From Kaistia granuli DSM 23481 (GTDB taxonomy: Bacteria > Pseudomonadota > Alphaproteobacteria > Rhizobiales > Kaistiaceae): a DNA stretch of 64,000 bases. Each line of letters starts with the position of its first letter. Position 1 is the stretch's first letter. The notes under the pieces were generated by a model, which saw only the letters and a program-made list of their open reading frames with translations, was not told where the DNA came from and did no database searches. Both the position numbers and the translations under genes were made by a program. The stretch lies in the NCBI RefSeq assembly GCF_000380505.1, contig NZ_AQYH01000007.1, positions 248,001 to 312,000 on the forward strand, given 5' to 3'. Shown here piece by piece: positions 26,924-38,273 of the stretch.

Positions 26924-29014
26924 TCAGCCCTTGATCGGGCCGCCCTTGGCGCCGGGTGCGCTCGGCAAGGTCTCCGGGAAGAGCTCGTAATTGCCCTGCT
27001 GGTCGGCCGGCACGAACACCCGCTCGCGGATGATGCTGTCCTCGGCCCAGTTGAACAGGTTGATCGGAACTCCCTTCGGGATGTTGGCGAAGCGCTTGTT
27101 GATGATCAGGGCACCCGGATACTGGGTCAGGCCGATGCCGTAGACGTTGTCGGTGTAGATCTTCTGGAACGTCTTCATCAGTTCCTTGCGCTCGGCATTG
27201 TCGCTCGAGGCAATGAACTTGTTGACGACATCGACCAACTCCTGCTCGAACGGCAGCAGATCGACCTTGTCGTCCTTGCCGGCGCGGTGGAACCAGCTGG
27301 TCTTCGGACCGACCGGGGCCAGGTTGACGGTCTTCTGCACGACGGAGGTCAGGTCTTCCTGGTTGCGGAAAATCAGCCAGTCGAACTGGCCGCCCTGCTG
27401 CAGCGCGTCGCGCTGCTTGCCCTCGACCTGGTTCAGCAGGACGCGGATGCCGAGCGGCTCCATCATGGCGACGACACCGTCGGCCAGGCTCTTGTCGGTC
27501 TGGTAGTCGGAATTGACCAGCAGGGTGACTTCGACATTCTTGCCGCCCGCCGTTCCGGCCGGGAAGTTGACGAGGCCGTCGCCGTCCGTATCGGTCAGAC
27601 CGGCCAGCGCGAGCTCGGCCTTGGCGCCTTCGAGGTCGAAGGGATAGTAGGCGGTCGATTCCTTGTCGTAATAGGTGGTGCCGGAATAGATGCCGCCCGG
27701 ATAGATGGTCGTGAACGGACCCTTGACCAGCGATTCACCCAGCCGCTTGCGGTCGATCGCCGAGGTGACGGCCTTGCGGAAGTGCTCGTTGCGGTTCAGC
27801 TCGCGCACCGCCTGGCCGCGCTCGTCCGGTTCGCCCCAGCCATTGGCCGAGAGGTTCGGGTAGAGCGAGTAGCCGATGATCCGGGGCCCGAATTCGAGGC
27901 GGGCCGGGGCGTCGGGGCTGGCCGAGCGCTTCAGCGCCTCGACGAAGCTCTCCGGCTGCTCGAGATTGGAGAAGTCAGCCGATCCGGCCACCGTCTGCAC
28001 GTCGCGGTCGGCCCAGGTCGAGAGCTTGTAGTGCATCTCGTTCAGGTAGGGCAGCTGGTTGCCGGCCTCGTCGACCTTCCAATAGTAGGGATTGCGGCGC
28101 AGCACGATGATGTCGTCCGCGCGATACTCGACCGGGGCCCAGGCGCCCATCACCGGGATGTTCATGTATTCCGGCGGGAAGGCGTTCTTGTACTGCTCGT
28201 AGGTGTTCTTCGAATATTTCGGATGCTGCGGCTTCAGGATGTGCGCCGGGCCGGGGCAGAACGTGCCATAGGCCATCTGATAGAGATACTGCTTCGGGAA
28301 GGCCTCCTTGAAGGTCCAGATCAGCGTGTAGTCGCCCTCGGCGGTGAGGGTCGTGCCATCACCGAACGAGCCGGGCGCGGCGCCGTTCAGCGGCGTGACA
28401 TTCGGATCGTTTACGTTGTCTTCCCAGTAGAAGATCGCGTCGGCGGTGGTGAAGGGCTGGCCGTCCGACCATTTTGCCCCTTCGATCAGGTGCATGGTCA
28501 GGGTGTGGCCGTCTTCCGACCATTCCCAGCTCTTGGCGAGGTTTGGCAGCGGCTGCAGCTCGTCGGCCTTGATCTGGAACAGCGGACCCGAGCGCGTCAG
28601 GCATTCCGACATGCCGATATCGATGCCGCCCCAGCCCTGGGTCTGGCCGGCAGTATAGTTCCAGCCTTCCGGTCGGCCACCGATGACGTGGCGGATCGTG
28701 TCGCCATAGACGCCGATGCCGTCGACGGTGTTGCCCTTCTTGTAGACCATCGGCTCCTTGGGGAGGCGGTCCTTGACGGCGGGCAGCTTGCCGGTCGCGA
28801 CGAAGTTCTTCGTGACCCAGTCGGGCTCGTGATATTCGGGCAGCGCCTTGAATTCGAGGATGTCGGCGGCGCCGACATAGTTGATCTGGCCCTGGGCATC
28901 GAATTTCGGCGGATCGGGCGGCGCGACCGGCGGCTTCACCTGGGCGAGCGCCGCCGTGACGGAAACGCCGAGCAGCAGGCTGGCTGCGCTGACGGCCAAT
29001 ACGGACTTCTTCAT
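26924..29014 (-). CDS. agpA: ABC transporter family 5 substrate-binding protein (AgpA-like)
   Basis: The 696-residue periplasmic protein has a 24-residue signal peptide (ending TAALAQ). Its length, well over the roughly 530 residues of peptide-binding members, matches the rhizobial alpha-galactoside protein AgpA, as I recall that family. Family 5 features include the SWEWSEDGHTLTMHLIEGAK segment, KWSDGQPFTTADAIFYWED and FRKAVTSAIDRKRLGESL. Flanking GH4 glycosidases and the divergent AraC gene reproduce the agp/mel arrangement needed for melibiose and raffinose use in Sinorhizobium. The substrate is therefore probably an alpha-galactoside, but this is inferred from context. Confidence 0.88.
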   Translation of the reverse strand: MKKSVLAVSAASLLLGVSVTAALAQVKPPVAPPDPPKFDAQGQINYVGAADILEFKALPEYHEPDWVTKNFVATGKLPAVKDRLPKEPMVYKKGNTVDGIGVYGDTIRHVIGGRPEGWNYTAGQTQGWGGIDIGMSECLTRSGPLFQIKADELQPLPNLAKSWEWSEDGHTLTMHLIEGAKWSDGQPFTTADAIFYWEDNVNDPNVTPLNGAAPGSFGDGTTLTAEGDYTLIWTFKEAFPKQYLYQMAYGTFCPGPAHILKPQHPKYSKNTYEQYKNAFPPEYMNIPVMGAWAPVEYRADDIIVLRRNPYYWKVDEAGNQLPYLNEMHYKLSTWADRDVQTVAGSADFSNLEQPESFVEALKRSASPDAPARLEFGPRIIGYSLYPNLSANGWGEPDERGQAVRELNRNEHFRKAVTSAIDRKRLGESLVKGPFTTIYPGGIYSGTTYYDKESTAYYPFDLEGAKAELALAGLTDTDGDGLVNFPAGTAGGKNVEVTLLVNSDYQTDKSLADGVVAMMEPLGIRVLLNQVEGKQRDALQQGGQFDWLIFRNQEDLTSVVQKTVNLAPVGPKTSWFHRAGKDDKVDLLPFEQELVDVVNKFIASSDNAERKELMKTFQKIYTDNVYGIGLTQYPGALIINKRFANIPKGVPINLFNWAEDSIIRERVFVPADQQGNYELFPETLPSAPGAKGGPIKG

Positions 29015-29128
29015 GTTACCTCCCCTTGGATCGGTGTCGGCGCGACGGCGCCTTCACCAGGTCTGCCTTTCACTTCCCTGCGGCAGCTCCCCGAACGCCT
29101 TGTCTCGGGTCTGTCGGGCTCTGCCGAT

Positions 29129-29158
29129 CCGGCATGGCGGCTCCTCCCGCCATGCTGG
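29129..29158 (-). promoter_or_regulatory. Intercistronic hairpin between the GH4 gene and agpA-like gene
   Basis: CCGGCATGGCGG (29129-29140) pairs with CCGCCATGCTGG (29147-29158) with one wobble position. It lies between the GH4 stop and the binding-protein start in the leftward transcript. Confidence 0.5.
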
Positions 29159-29179
29159 ATCCGTTCGTCGGGGCCGCCG

Positions 29180-30655
29180 CTACTCTGCGGCCTCGGCCTT
29201 TTCCTTGGCCCGCTCGGCGCGGACCGTCTCGATGCCGCGCACCTCGCGCCGCGCCGCGCCCTGCCAGTCGCGCGTGGCGACCGTCTTGTTGGCGAGGCGC
29301 TCCTTGGCGCCGTCGATGGCGTGGGCGTATTGTGGCAGCCAGCGCGCCTGGGCGACGACCATCTCGTCGACCATCTGCCAGACCTCCTCCGGCGAGCAGA
29401 TGGCGCCGACCAGCGGGTCGTGCAGCACGGCGAGCTTCAAGAGGTCGAGGTCGCCGGTGACGGCGGCGTGCACGGCCATGCGCTGGACGTTGATCGACGA
29501 CACGCAGGTGGCGGCGCAGGCTTCCGGCAGCTGGATGCCGGCCGCCATGTTGAGGCCGAAGCGGTCGACGAAGCCGGTCGATTCGATGATCGCGTCTTCC
29601 GGCAGATTGGCAATGATGCCGCGGTTCTTGACGTTGAAATGGCCGCGATAGACGCGCCCGGTCTCCAGCGCCTCGATGATGTGGCTGGCATGCTCGTTCG
29701 AGCGCTTCTTCGGATCGAGCGGCTTGCCGGCGTCTTCCAGGAATTTCGGGAAGTCGGTCTCGAACCAGTTGCGCGTCTCGGTCGAGTGGCGCAGATAGCC
29801 GCCGGTCTCGCCGTGGATCCAGTTCGACATGTCGATCCAGCGGCCGATTTCCTCCGGCCGCTTGCGGTACCAGGGCAGGTACTCCGACAGATGGCCGTTG
29901 CTCTCGGTCGAATAGAAGCCGAAGCGCTTCAGGACGTCGATGCGGACCTTTTCCTGCTGCGAATAGACGGGATGGCGCTCGAAGGCGGCGATCAGCTCGT
30001 CCTTGCCGATCTTGCGGCCGCGGAAGCGGATGTCGACGAACCAGGTCTGGTGGTTGATGCCCGAGCAGATGAATTCGAGCTCGCTCTCGTCGGTGGCGCC
30101 CAGCACCTCGGCGATCTGCTCGCCGCCATGCTGTACGCCATGGCAGAGGCCGATCGTGTCGACCTTGCCGTATTCGATCGCCGCCCAGGTGTTCATCGCC
30201 ATCGGGTTGGCATAGTTCAGGAAGCGGGCGCCGGGGGCCGCGACTTCGCGGATATCCTTGCAGAAATCCAGGATGACCGGGATGTTGCGCTGGCCGTAGA
30301 GGATGCCGCCCGCGCAGATCGTGTCGCCGACGCACTGGTCAACGCCGTATTTGAGCGGAATGCGGATGTCGTCGGCATAGGCCTCAAGGCCGCCGACGCG
30401 GACGCAGCTGATGACATAGCGCGCGCCGGCGAGTGCCTCGCGCCGATCCGTCGTCGCCGTGATCCTGGTCGGCAGCTTGTTCGCCGCGACCATGCGGTCG
30501 AGGATCTGGTGGACCATGGAGAGATTGTGTTCGCTGATGTCGGTCAGCGCGAACTCGACCTCGCGCAGTTCCGGCACGGCGAGGATGTCGGAGACCAGCT
30601 TCTTGGTGAAGCCGACGCTGCCGGCGCCGATGATGGCAATCTTGAAACTAGACAT
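29180..30655 (-). CDS. melA: Family 4 glycoside hydrolase, probable alpha-galactosidase (MelA)
   Basis: The 491-residue GH4 enzyme opens with the NAD-binding AIIGAGSVGFTKKLVSDIL and has the acidic loop ALTDISEHNL. The metal-binding cysteine and histidine are in GLCHGVQHG and GINHQTW; NPMAMNTW is the conserved asparagine loop. GH4 members cleave alpha-galactosides or alpha-glucosides in the cytoplasm with NAD+ and Mn2+. It is the first gene of the leftward operon that continues into agpA-like and permease genes, and it diverges from an AraC gene that probably activates it. Family members that act on alpha-galacturonides or alpha-glucosides cannot be excluded. Confidence 0.88.
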   Translation of the reverse strand: MSSFKIAIIGAGSVGFTKKLVSDILAVPELREVEFALTDISEHNLSMVHQILDRMVAANKLPTRITATTDRREALAGARYVISCVRVGGLEAYADDIRIPLKYGVDQCVGDTICAGGILYGQRNIPVILDFCKDIREVAAPGARFLNYANPMAMNTWAAIEYGKVDTIGLCHGVQHGGEQIAEVLGATDESELEFICSGINHQTWFVDIRFRGRKIGKDELIAAFERHPVYSQQEKVRIDVLKRFGFYSTESNGHLSEYLPWYRKRPEEIGRWIDMSNWIHGETGGYLRHSTETRNWFETDFPKFLEDAGKPLDPKKRSNEHASHIIEALETGRVYRGHFNVKNRGIIANLPEDAIIESTGFVDRFGLNMAAGIQLPEACAATCVSSINVQRMAVHAAVTGDLDLLKLAVLHDPLVGAICSPEEVWQMVDEMVVAQARWLPQYAHAIDGAKERLANKTVATRDWQGAARREVRGIETVRAERAKEKAEAAE

Positions 30656-30927
30656 GACGGTTCTGGGGTCCCTCGGAGGCGGTCGTCGCGCGCAGGGCGC
30701 GGTTCCAGGCGGCGCATTCCGGTCGGTCGGCCATTGTCGGGGCGATGCCGTGGATCGGGCGGGGCAATGGCAGCCTTGGGTGGTATTTGCTCATCCAGCT
30801 GCTCTTTCTTGTCGCCCAGTTGCTCTGCGCGAGGCTAGTATGCGCAAGGCTCTCAAGCGATCCAGAGAGATTTTGTGCTTTCGTGGGTAATTCTGTGCTC
30901 GACAAACTCGCCCGCCGCGCGCCGGTG

Positions 30928-31767
30928 ATGAAGACCGTGTCGCTGCCGCGCGGCCGCCATCGCCTGCATACGATGCCGACCAGCACCGGCTATGAGGTGC
31001 GGACGGATACGACCTATGCCTGGGACGGCAGAAGGCGAGGCCAGACGCCGTTCACGGTGCTCCAGCACACGGTTTCCGGCGTCGGCCGGCTGCGCTACGA
31101 CCGCCGCAATTATCGCCTCACGGCGGGCGAGACCATGCTCGTCCTGGTGCCGCACAATCATCGCTACTGGGTCGAGCAGGGGGATCGCTGGGAGTTCTTC
31201 TGGATCTCGATGAACGGCCAGGAGGCGCTTCGCATCCACCGCTCGATCCTGGCGGCGACCGGGCCGGTGTTCCGGCTTCGGCCCGATACGATCGAGCATC
31301 TCGCCGATTGCAGCCTTCGTCTGATCGACGGCGGCGGCGAGACGCCGGGAGCGGCCTCGGCCATCGCCTATGAGGCGGCTGCGGCGCTCTATGACGACGT
31401 GTTCGGACCGCATGGCGACATGCGCGCCGAGGATGGCGCCATCCAGCGCGTCGTCGACCATATCCTCGCCAATCTCGACAAGCCGCTCTCGGTGCCTGAT
31501 CTCGCCGAGGTGTCCGGTTTCAGTCGGGCGCATTTCTCGCGCATGTTCACGGCGAGCGAGGGCATGCCGCCGGCCGAATTCGTTCTGCAGGAGCGGATGC
31601 GGCGCGCGGCGAGGCTGCTCGCCGGCCAGCAGGTGCTCTCGGTCAAGGAGGTCGCCGTGCTGTCGGGCTTCGACGATTCGAACTATTTCGCCAAGGTGTT
31701 CCGCCGCTTCTTCGGCACCAGCCCGACCGAATTCCGCACCACCGGCATGTATGCGAGCGCGAGCTGA
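30928..31767 (+). CDS. agpT: AraC family regulator of the alpha-galactoside locus (AgpT-like)
   Basis: The 279-residue protein has an N-terminal arabinose-binding-like cupin domain (RRNYRLTAGETMLVLVPHNHRYW, with the HNHRYW histidines) and a C-terminal double helix-turn-helix (about 178-275, LAEVSGFSRAHFSRMFTASEG and AVLSGFDDSNYFAKVFRRFFG). The start is uncertain: ATG 30928 has no clear ribosome site, and in-frame GTG 30895 would add 11 residues. It diverges from melA across a 272-base gap and should activate the GH4/transport operon in response to the sugar, as AgpT does in Sinorhizobium. Nothing else was recognised in the gap. Confidence 0.85.
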   Translation: MKTVSLPRGRHRLHTMPTSTGYEVRTDTTYAWDGRRRGQTPFTVLQHTVSGVGRLRYDRRNYRLTAGETMLVLVPHNHRYWVEQGDRWEFFWISMNGQEALRIHRSILAATGPVFRLRPDTIEHLADCSLRLIDGGGETPGAASAIAYEAAAALYDDVFGPHGDMRAEDGAIQRVVDHILANLDKPLSVPDLAEVSGFSRAHFSRMFTASEGMPPAEFVLQERMRRAARLLAGQQVLSVKEVAVLSGFDDSNYFAKVFRRFFGTSPTEFRTTGMYASAS

Positions 31768-31900
31768 CGGGGCGGCGCGGAATTTCCACAACCGCGGAAC
31801 CGCGCCGCCGCTTCGGAATGCGCCGGGGTCGCCGATTCGTGAACTGTCAACCAGCATCTACATGTTGACGTTTTGGCGCCTAGGGCGTCTACATCTGCGT

Positions 31901-32088
31901 GTCGAGGTTCTCTTGAGTCGCAAGGCTCAAGGGCTAGAGGGAATGCCGGGACGCCCCATGGGGTGATGCCGGAGCTGCCCCCGCAACTGTGAACGGCGAG
32001 TATCTGTCCGGAGAGACCACTGGGACCGAAAGGCCCTGGGAAGGTGGGCAGAGCGACGACCCGTGAGCCAGGAAACCTGCCCCGACAG
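31901..32088 (+). ncRNA. Adenosylcobalamin (B12) riboswitch upstream of nrdA
   Basis: All hallmarks of a cobalamin riboswitch are present in order: the 5' P1 strand (AGGTT, 31905-31909); GAGGGAATGCCGG; the near-invariant GCTGCCCCCGCAACTGT (about 31976-31992); CGGCGAG; the B12-box region CCACTGGGACC...CTGGGAAGGTGGG; GACGACCCGTGAGCCAGG; and AAACCTGCC closing P1. The element ends about 125 bases before the preferred nrdA start. I see no terminator stem with a U-run behind it; a GCGCTG/CAGCGC pair lies at about 32134-32164. Control may therefore be translational. It should lower nrdA-nrdB expression when B12 is abundant. Confidence 0.93.
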
Positions 32089-32212
32089 AATGAAAACGTC
32101 CTCGGGCGGGGTGTCCCGGTGGAGCGCTGGTTTCGTGCGGCCTTTTTCAGCGCCGTTCGTCGTCCTGTCCGCTTCCGCTCGGCCTTTGCTCCCAACATTT
32201 GGGCTGAAGCCG

Positions 32213-35152
<2,940 letters not shown>

Positions 35153-35179
35153 GGGCGGTTTTGTGAGGGTAGCACTGCG

Positions 35180-35306
35180 CTTCACCTCTCCCTGAGGGAG
35201 AGGTCGGACGCAGGTCCGGGTGAGGGTTTACGGCCTCACCCGGAGAATTCCCGAAACCCTCACCCGCCGGCTTCGCCGTCGACCTCTCCCTCAGGGAGAG
35301 GTGAAG
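35180..35306. repeat. 127-bp palindromic intergenic repeat (MITE/REP-like)
   Basis: The ends are perfect 27-bp inverted repeats (35180-35206 and 35280-35306). Each arm is itself a small palindrome built on CCTCTCCCT...AGGGAGAGG. An inner inverted pair (GGGTGAGGGTTT 35218-35229, AAACCCTCACCC 35254-35265) completes a nested cruciform. This pattern matches the short, repeated intergenic palindromes common in alphaproteobacterial genomes. It sits between nrdA and nrdB and would fold strongly in their joint transcript. Confidence 0.8.
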
Positions 35307-35363
35307 AAGAATGTTTTGGTCGCTTCCTTGGGAACGCGCCACCCGACTTCAAAGGAGTTGACC

Positions 35364-36512
35364 ATGCTCGACTGGTCCGAACCGAAATTCGCCGCCACCA
35401 TCGGCGCCCATGTCTCCTCCGGCAACAATGCTTCCGCCGGCAAGGATGCGCCCGCAGCCGACGCCACCGGTCTTGGAACGATTGACCGCGCCGGCGGCCG
35501 TGTTTCCGTCGACGACAAGGCGATGATCAATTGCCGCGCCGACGTGAACCAGCTGCTGCCGCTCAAATATCGCTGGGCCTGGGAAAAGTACCTCGCCGGC
35601 TGCAACAATCACTGGATGCCGACCGAGGTCTCGATGCAGGCCGACATCGCGCTCTGGAAGTCGAAGGACGGGCTGACCGAGGACGAGCGCCGCGCCATCA
35701 AGCGCAATCTCGGCTTCTTTGCCGCCTCAGAGTCGCTTGTGGCCAACAACATCGTGCTGGCGATCTACCGCCATCTGACCAACCCCGAATGCCGGCAGTA
35801 CCTGCTGCGCCAGGCGTTCGAGGAAGCGGTGCACACGCATACCTTCCAGTACATCGTCGAAAGCCTCGGCCTCGACGAGGGCGAGCTGTTCAACATGTAC
35901 CGGGAAGTGCCGTCGATCACCGACAAGGCGGCTTGGGCGCTGAAGCACACCCAGCATCTCGACGACCCGGATTTCAAGACCGGCACGCCCGAGACCGACC
36001 AGGCGTTTCTGCGCGACCTCGTCGCCTTCTATGTGATCTTCGAGGGCATGTGGTTCTACACCGGCTTCGCGCAGATCCTGTCGCTCGGCCGCCGCAACAA
36101 GATGGTCGGCATCGCCGAGCAGTATCAGTACATCCTGCGCGACGAGTCGATCCACCTGAACTTCGGCATCGACGTCATCAACCAGATCAAGGCGGAAAAC
36201 CCGCATCTCTGGACGGCCGAATTCCAGGACGAGCTGCGCACGATGATCCGCGAGGCGGCGGAACTCGAGGCTGCCTACAGCCTCGATACAATGCCGCGCG
36301 GCTTCCTCGGCCTGAATGCGGCGCTTTGCGCGAGCTACATGCACTTCATCGCCAACCGCCGCTGCGCGCAGCTGGGTCTGGCGCCGGTGTTCCCGGAGAC
36401 GGAGAACCCGTTCCCGTGGATGTCGGAGGCGATGGACCTCAAGAAGGAAAAGAACTTCTTCGAGACGCGCGTGATCGAATACCAGAACGGCGGCGCGCTC
36501 GCCTGGGACTGA
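35364..36512 (+). CDS. nrdB: Class Ia ribonucleotide reductase, beta subunit
   Basis: The 382-residue ferritin-like protein holds the di-iron centre and tyrosyl radical that activate NrdA. Ligand-bearing segments are visible: [28 protein letters not shown] (Glu, His and the probable radical Tyr of QYI), [14 protein letters not shown] and [13 protein letters not shown] (Glu, His). ATG 35364 is preceded by AAAGGAG. The first ~50 residues are a variable hydrophilic lead. It lies 211 bases downstream of nrdA, the gap being filled by a palindromic repeat, and shares the riboswitch-controlled transcript unless it has its own promoter. Confidence 0.95.
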   Translation: MLDWSEPKFAATIGAHVSSGNNASAGKDAPAADATGLGTIDRAGGRVSVDDKAMINCRADVNQLLPLKYRWAWEKYLAGCNNHWMPTEVSMQADIALWKSKDGLTEDERRAIKRNLGFFAASESLVANNIVLAIYRHLTNPECRQYLLRQAFEEAVHTHTFQYIVESLGLDEGELFNMYREVPSITDKAAWALKHTQHLDDPDFKTGTPETDQAFLRDLVAFYVIFEGMWFYTGFAQILSLGRRNKMVGIAEQYQYILRDESIHLNFGIDVINQIKAENPHLWTAEFQDELRTMIREAAELEAAYSLDTMPRGFLGLNAALCASYMHFIANRRCAQLGLAPVFPETENPFPWMSEAMDLKKEKNFFETRVIEYQNGGALAWD

Positions 36513-36631
36513 GTGGAAGCCCGGCGGGATGCGGTGCGTCCCGCCGGGCGAGCCTCGGCGGCGTGGTGAATTGGTTGACGCGGCGAAGGGCTCCAAGCAG
36601 ACTTCGCTATCGCTCAGGCTGGAGGATCGTC

Positions 36632-37030
36632 TTGGAAGATATTGCCGAAATAGAGAACTGCGAACAGCAACTGCGCGCCGCTATGCTGCTCAGTGATGTG
36701 GCGCAGCTTGATCGCCTTCTGAGCGATGGGCTTATTTTCGTCAATCAGGATGGAGCCCGCCTCACCAAGGCGGATGATATTGCCACGCATCGATCAGGTC
36801 TGCTTGCGATCACGGCGCTCTCGGAACCAGGTGACCGTGTCATCCAAAGGTTTGGGGATACTGCGATCGTCTGCCTGACCACTGAGGTCTCCGGCACATA
36901 TGCTGACCAGCAATTTGGCGCCACCTTGGCCTACTCGCGCGTATGGCATCGCACGGATGGGCGCTGGCAAGTTGTACTCGGGCACTGTTCTGCTGTCGGT
37001 TCAGCAGGCCAGATTGTTGACGCAGCGTAG
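36632..37030 (+). CDS. Small NTF2-like (SnoaL/DUF4440-type) protein
   Basis: I propose a TTG start at 36632 because GGAGG (36621-36625) sits six bases upstream and the frame then gives a complete 132-residue protein. It begins LEDIAEIENCEQQLRAAMLL (first residue read as Met) and ends in HRTDGRWQVVLGHCSA. This is the layout of DUF4440 proteins: an N-terminal helix, LDRLLSDGLIFVNQDG, then a curved beta-sheet ending in YSRVWHRTDGRWQVV. The fold covers enzymes and ligand binders, so function is open. Its base composition is visibly less GC-rich than its neighbours, and it lies next to a transposase remnant, which suggests acquisition by transfer. Confidence 0.75.
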   Translation: MEDIAEIENCEQQLRAAMLLSDVAQLDRLLSDGLIFVNQDGARLTKADDIATHRSGLLAITALSEPGDRVIQRFGDTAIVCLTTEVSGTYADQQFGATLAYSRVWHRTDGRWQVVLGHCSAVGSAGQIVDAA

Positions 37031-37034
37031 GCTG

Positions 37035-37267
37035 CTTCTGGCCCATACCGGCTACGACGCAACGCAATCCGTGCCGATCTCAGGCGCCGTGGCATGGAGG
37101 TCGTCATCCCGGGGCGATCAAACCGCCGCGTGACGATCGAGCATGACCAGGCGCTCGATAATCAATGGCGCTATCCCTACCCGATACGACCAGCCCCGGC
37201 CAACTTCCTTGGGCATGTCCACATCGCCATAGCTAGATGCTGGATCAACCTCGTCGACGGCGCCTAG
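37035..37267 (+). pseudogene. Decayed IS5-family transposase C-terminal fragment
   Basis: Translation with frame changes gives LLAHTGYDA, then in another frame NAIRADLRRRGMEVVIPGRS and NRRVTIEHDQAL, then TRYDQ and FLGHVHIAIARCWINLVDGA. This is the order of the C-terminal catalytic region of IS5-type transposases (D-x-GYDA ... IP.R.NR ... TRYD ... FLGM.HIA). The usual RN.IERMF catalytic-Glu block is replaced by unrelated sequence, and at least two frameshifts are needed, so it is inactive. No N-terminal half or terminal inverted repeats are visible. Its end overlaps the GntR stop codon. Confidence 0.75.
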
Positions 37268-38082
37268 CCTTGCTGCGCTGGGGAATTCGGCTGCTCCAGG
37301 CGGGCCGCGGCCTCTGCCCGTTCCGTCGCGGCGGCGTGGGCGAGGTCTCGTTCGGCGAGATTGAGGATGGCGTCGACCGCCTTGCGGGCGCCGTTGGTGT
37401 CGCGCAGGCGCAGCGCCTCGACGAGCGAGTGATGCGCCACGATCGCGTCCTTGTAGTCCGCCACGGCCCGGGCCGATGCGCCGAGGGCGCGATGCAGGGC
37501 GGCGTGGATCAGCCCGTAGAGCTGCGCGAAGACGCGGTTGTGGCTCGCCTTCAAAAGCACCGTGTGGAAGACGACGTCGGCCTCGGTGAAGGCGGTGTAG
37601 TCCTCGGCCGCCGCCATGCGCTGCCAGGCATGGTCGAGATCGGCGATTTCCTGTGCCGAAGCGCGGGTTGCGGCGAGTTCGGCCGCCGCCGGCTCGATCG
37701 CCCGGCGCGCCTCGAGCACTGATTTGAGTAGCGCCTCGTCGAGAAAATCGCTGCCCATCCATTCAATGATGTCGGGGTCGAGGAGGTTCCAGTCCTCCTT
37801 GTCGCGCACGACGGTGCCAACGCGCGGCCGGCCGCGCACCAGTCCCTTCGATTCCAGAACCTTTAGCGCCTCGCGGATCACCGTCCGGCTGACGCCGAAC
37901 TCGGCGCAGAGGTCGTTTTCGCGGGGGAGATTGGTGTTGGGTGGGAAGCGGCCGGAAGCGATGGAGCGCGCCAGCGTGGCGATGATTTCCTTCTGGACGC
38001 GCGGTTTCGCGCGGCGCGGCGGCGCGGAACCGACAGCGGCGTCCTTTGGGGGCGCTTTCAACGTATAGGTCTCGCTTGTCAT
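37264..38082 (-). CDS. GntR family regulator, FCD subfamily (DgoR-like)
   Basis: The 272-residue protein has a hydrophilic lead, a winged helix-turn-helix (about 30-95; NLPRENDLCAEFGVSRTVIREALKVLESKGLV), and an FCD domain (about 120-250) with the metal-site residues in DVVFHTVLLKASHN and IVAHHSLVEAL. I start it at ATG 38082; ATG 38136 would add 18 residues. It diverges from the AraFGH-like importer and galactonate-dehydratase-like genes, matching DgoR-type regulators of sugar-acid catabolism. The nested palindrome at 38179-38206 is its likely operator. Its C-terminus abuts the transposase remnant, and the final residues may have been altered by that insertion. Confidence 0.88.
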   Translation of the reverse strand: MTSETYTLKAPPKDAAVGSAPPRRAKPRVQKEIIATLARSIASGRFPPNTNLPRENDLCAEFGVSRTVIREALKVLESKGLVRGRPRVGTVVRDKEDWNLLDPDIIEWMGSDFLDEALLKSVLEARRAIEPAAAELAATRASAQEIADLDHAWQRMAAAEDYTAFTEADVVFHTVLLKASHNRVFAQLYGLIHAALHRALGASARAVADYKDAIVAHHSLVEALRLRDTNGARKAVDAILNLAERDLAHAAATERAEAAARLEQPNSPAQQG

Positions 38083-38178
38083 CACACTCGGCTTGGGCGT
38101 CGCGGGAACGCGCGTCGGACCTAAAGCCAATCCCATGCGCTCGCGCCGGGATCAAGGGTGTAATCCCAATCTCAATTA

Positions 38179-38206
38179 ATCATACAACGTCGTTGACGGG
38201 TATGAT
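38179..38206. promoter_or_regulatory. Candidate operator for the FCD GntR regulator
   Basis: ATCATAC (38179-38185) and GTATGAT (38200-38206) form a perfect inverted repeat that encloses a second palindrome, CAACGTCGTTG (38185-38195). It lies 68 bases upstream of the binding-protein start, between the divergent regulator and transport genes. Confidence 0.6.
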
Positions 38207-38273
38207 CATTCGAAATATGGATCTGACACTGCCGCTACATGCGGTGGGCAGTTTATCTCGTGGGAGTGAGACA

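Noticed and set aside
26678-30838. 1386-codon open frame on the + strand
   Set aside because: It runs antisense to the melA, agpA, agpB cluster. High GC with strong third-position bias leaves the opposite frame open; the translation is Arg/Asp/His/Val-rich with no domain.
32063-32212. 50-codon in-frame extension of nrdA
   Set aside because: It overlaps the 3' end of the riboswitch, which must remain untranslated; the family start fits ATG 32213 better.
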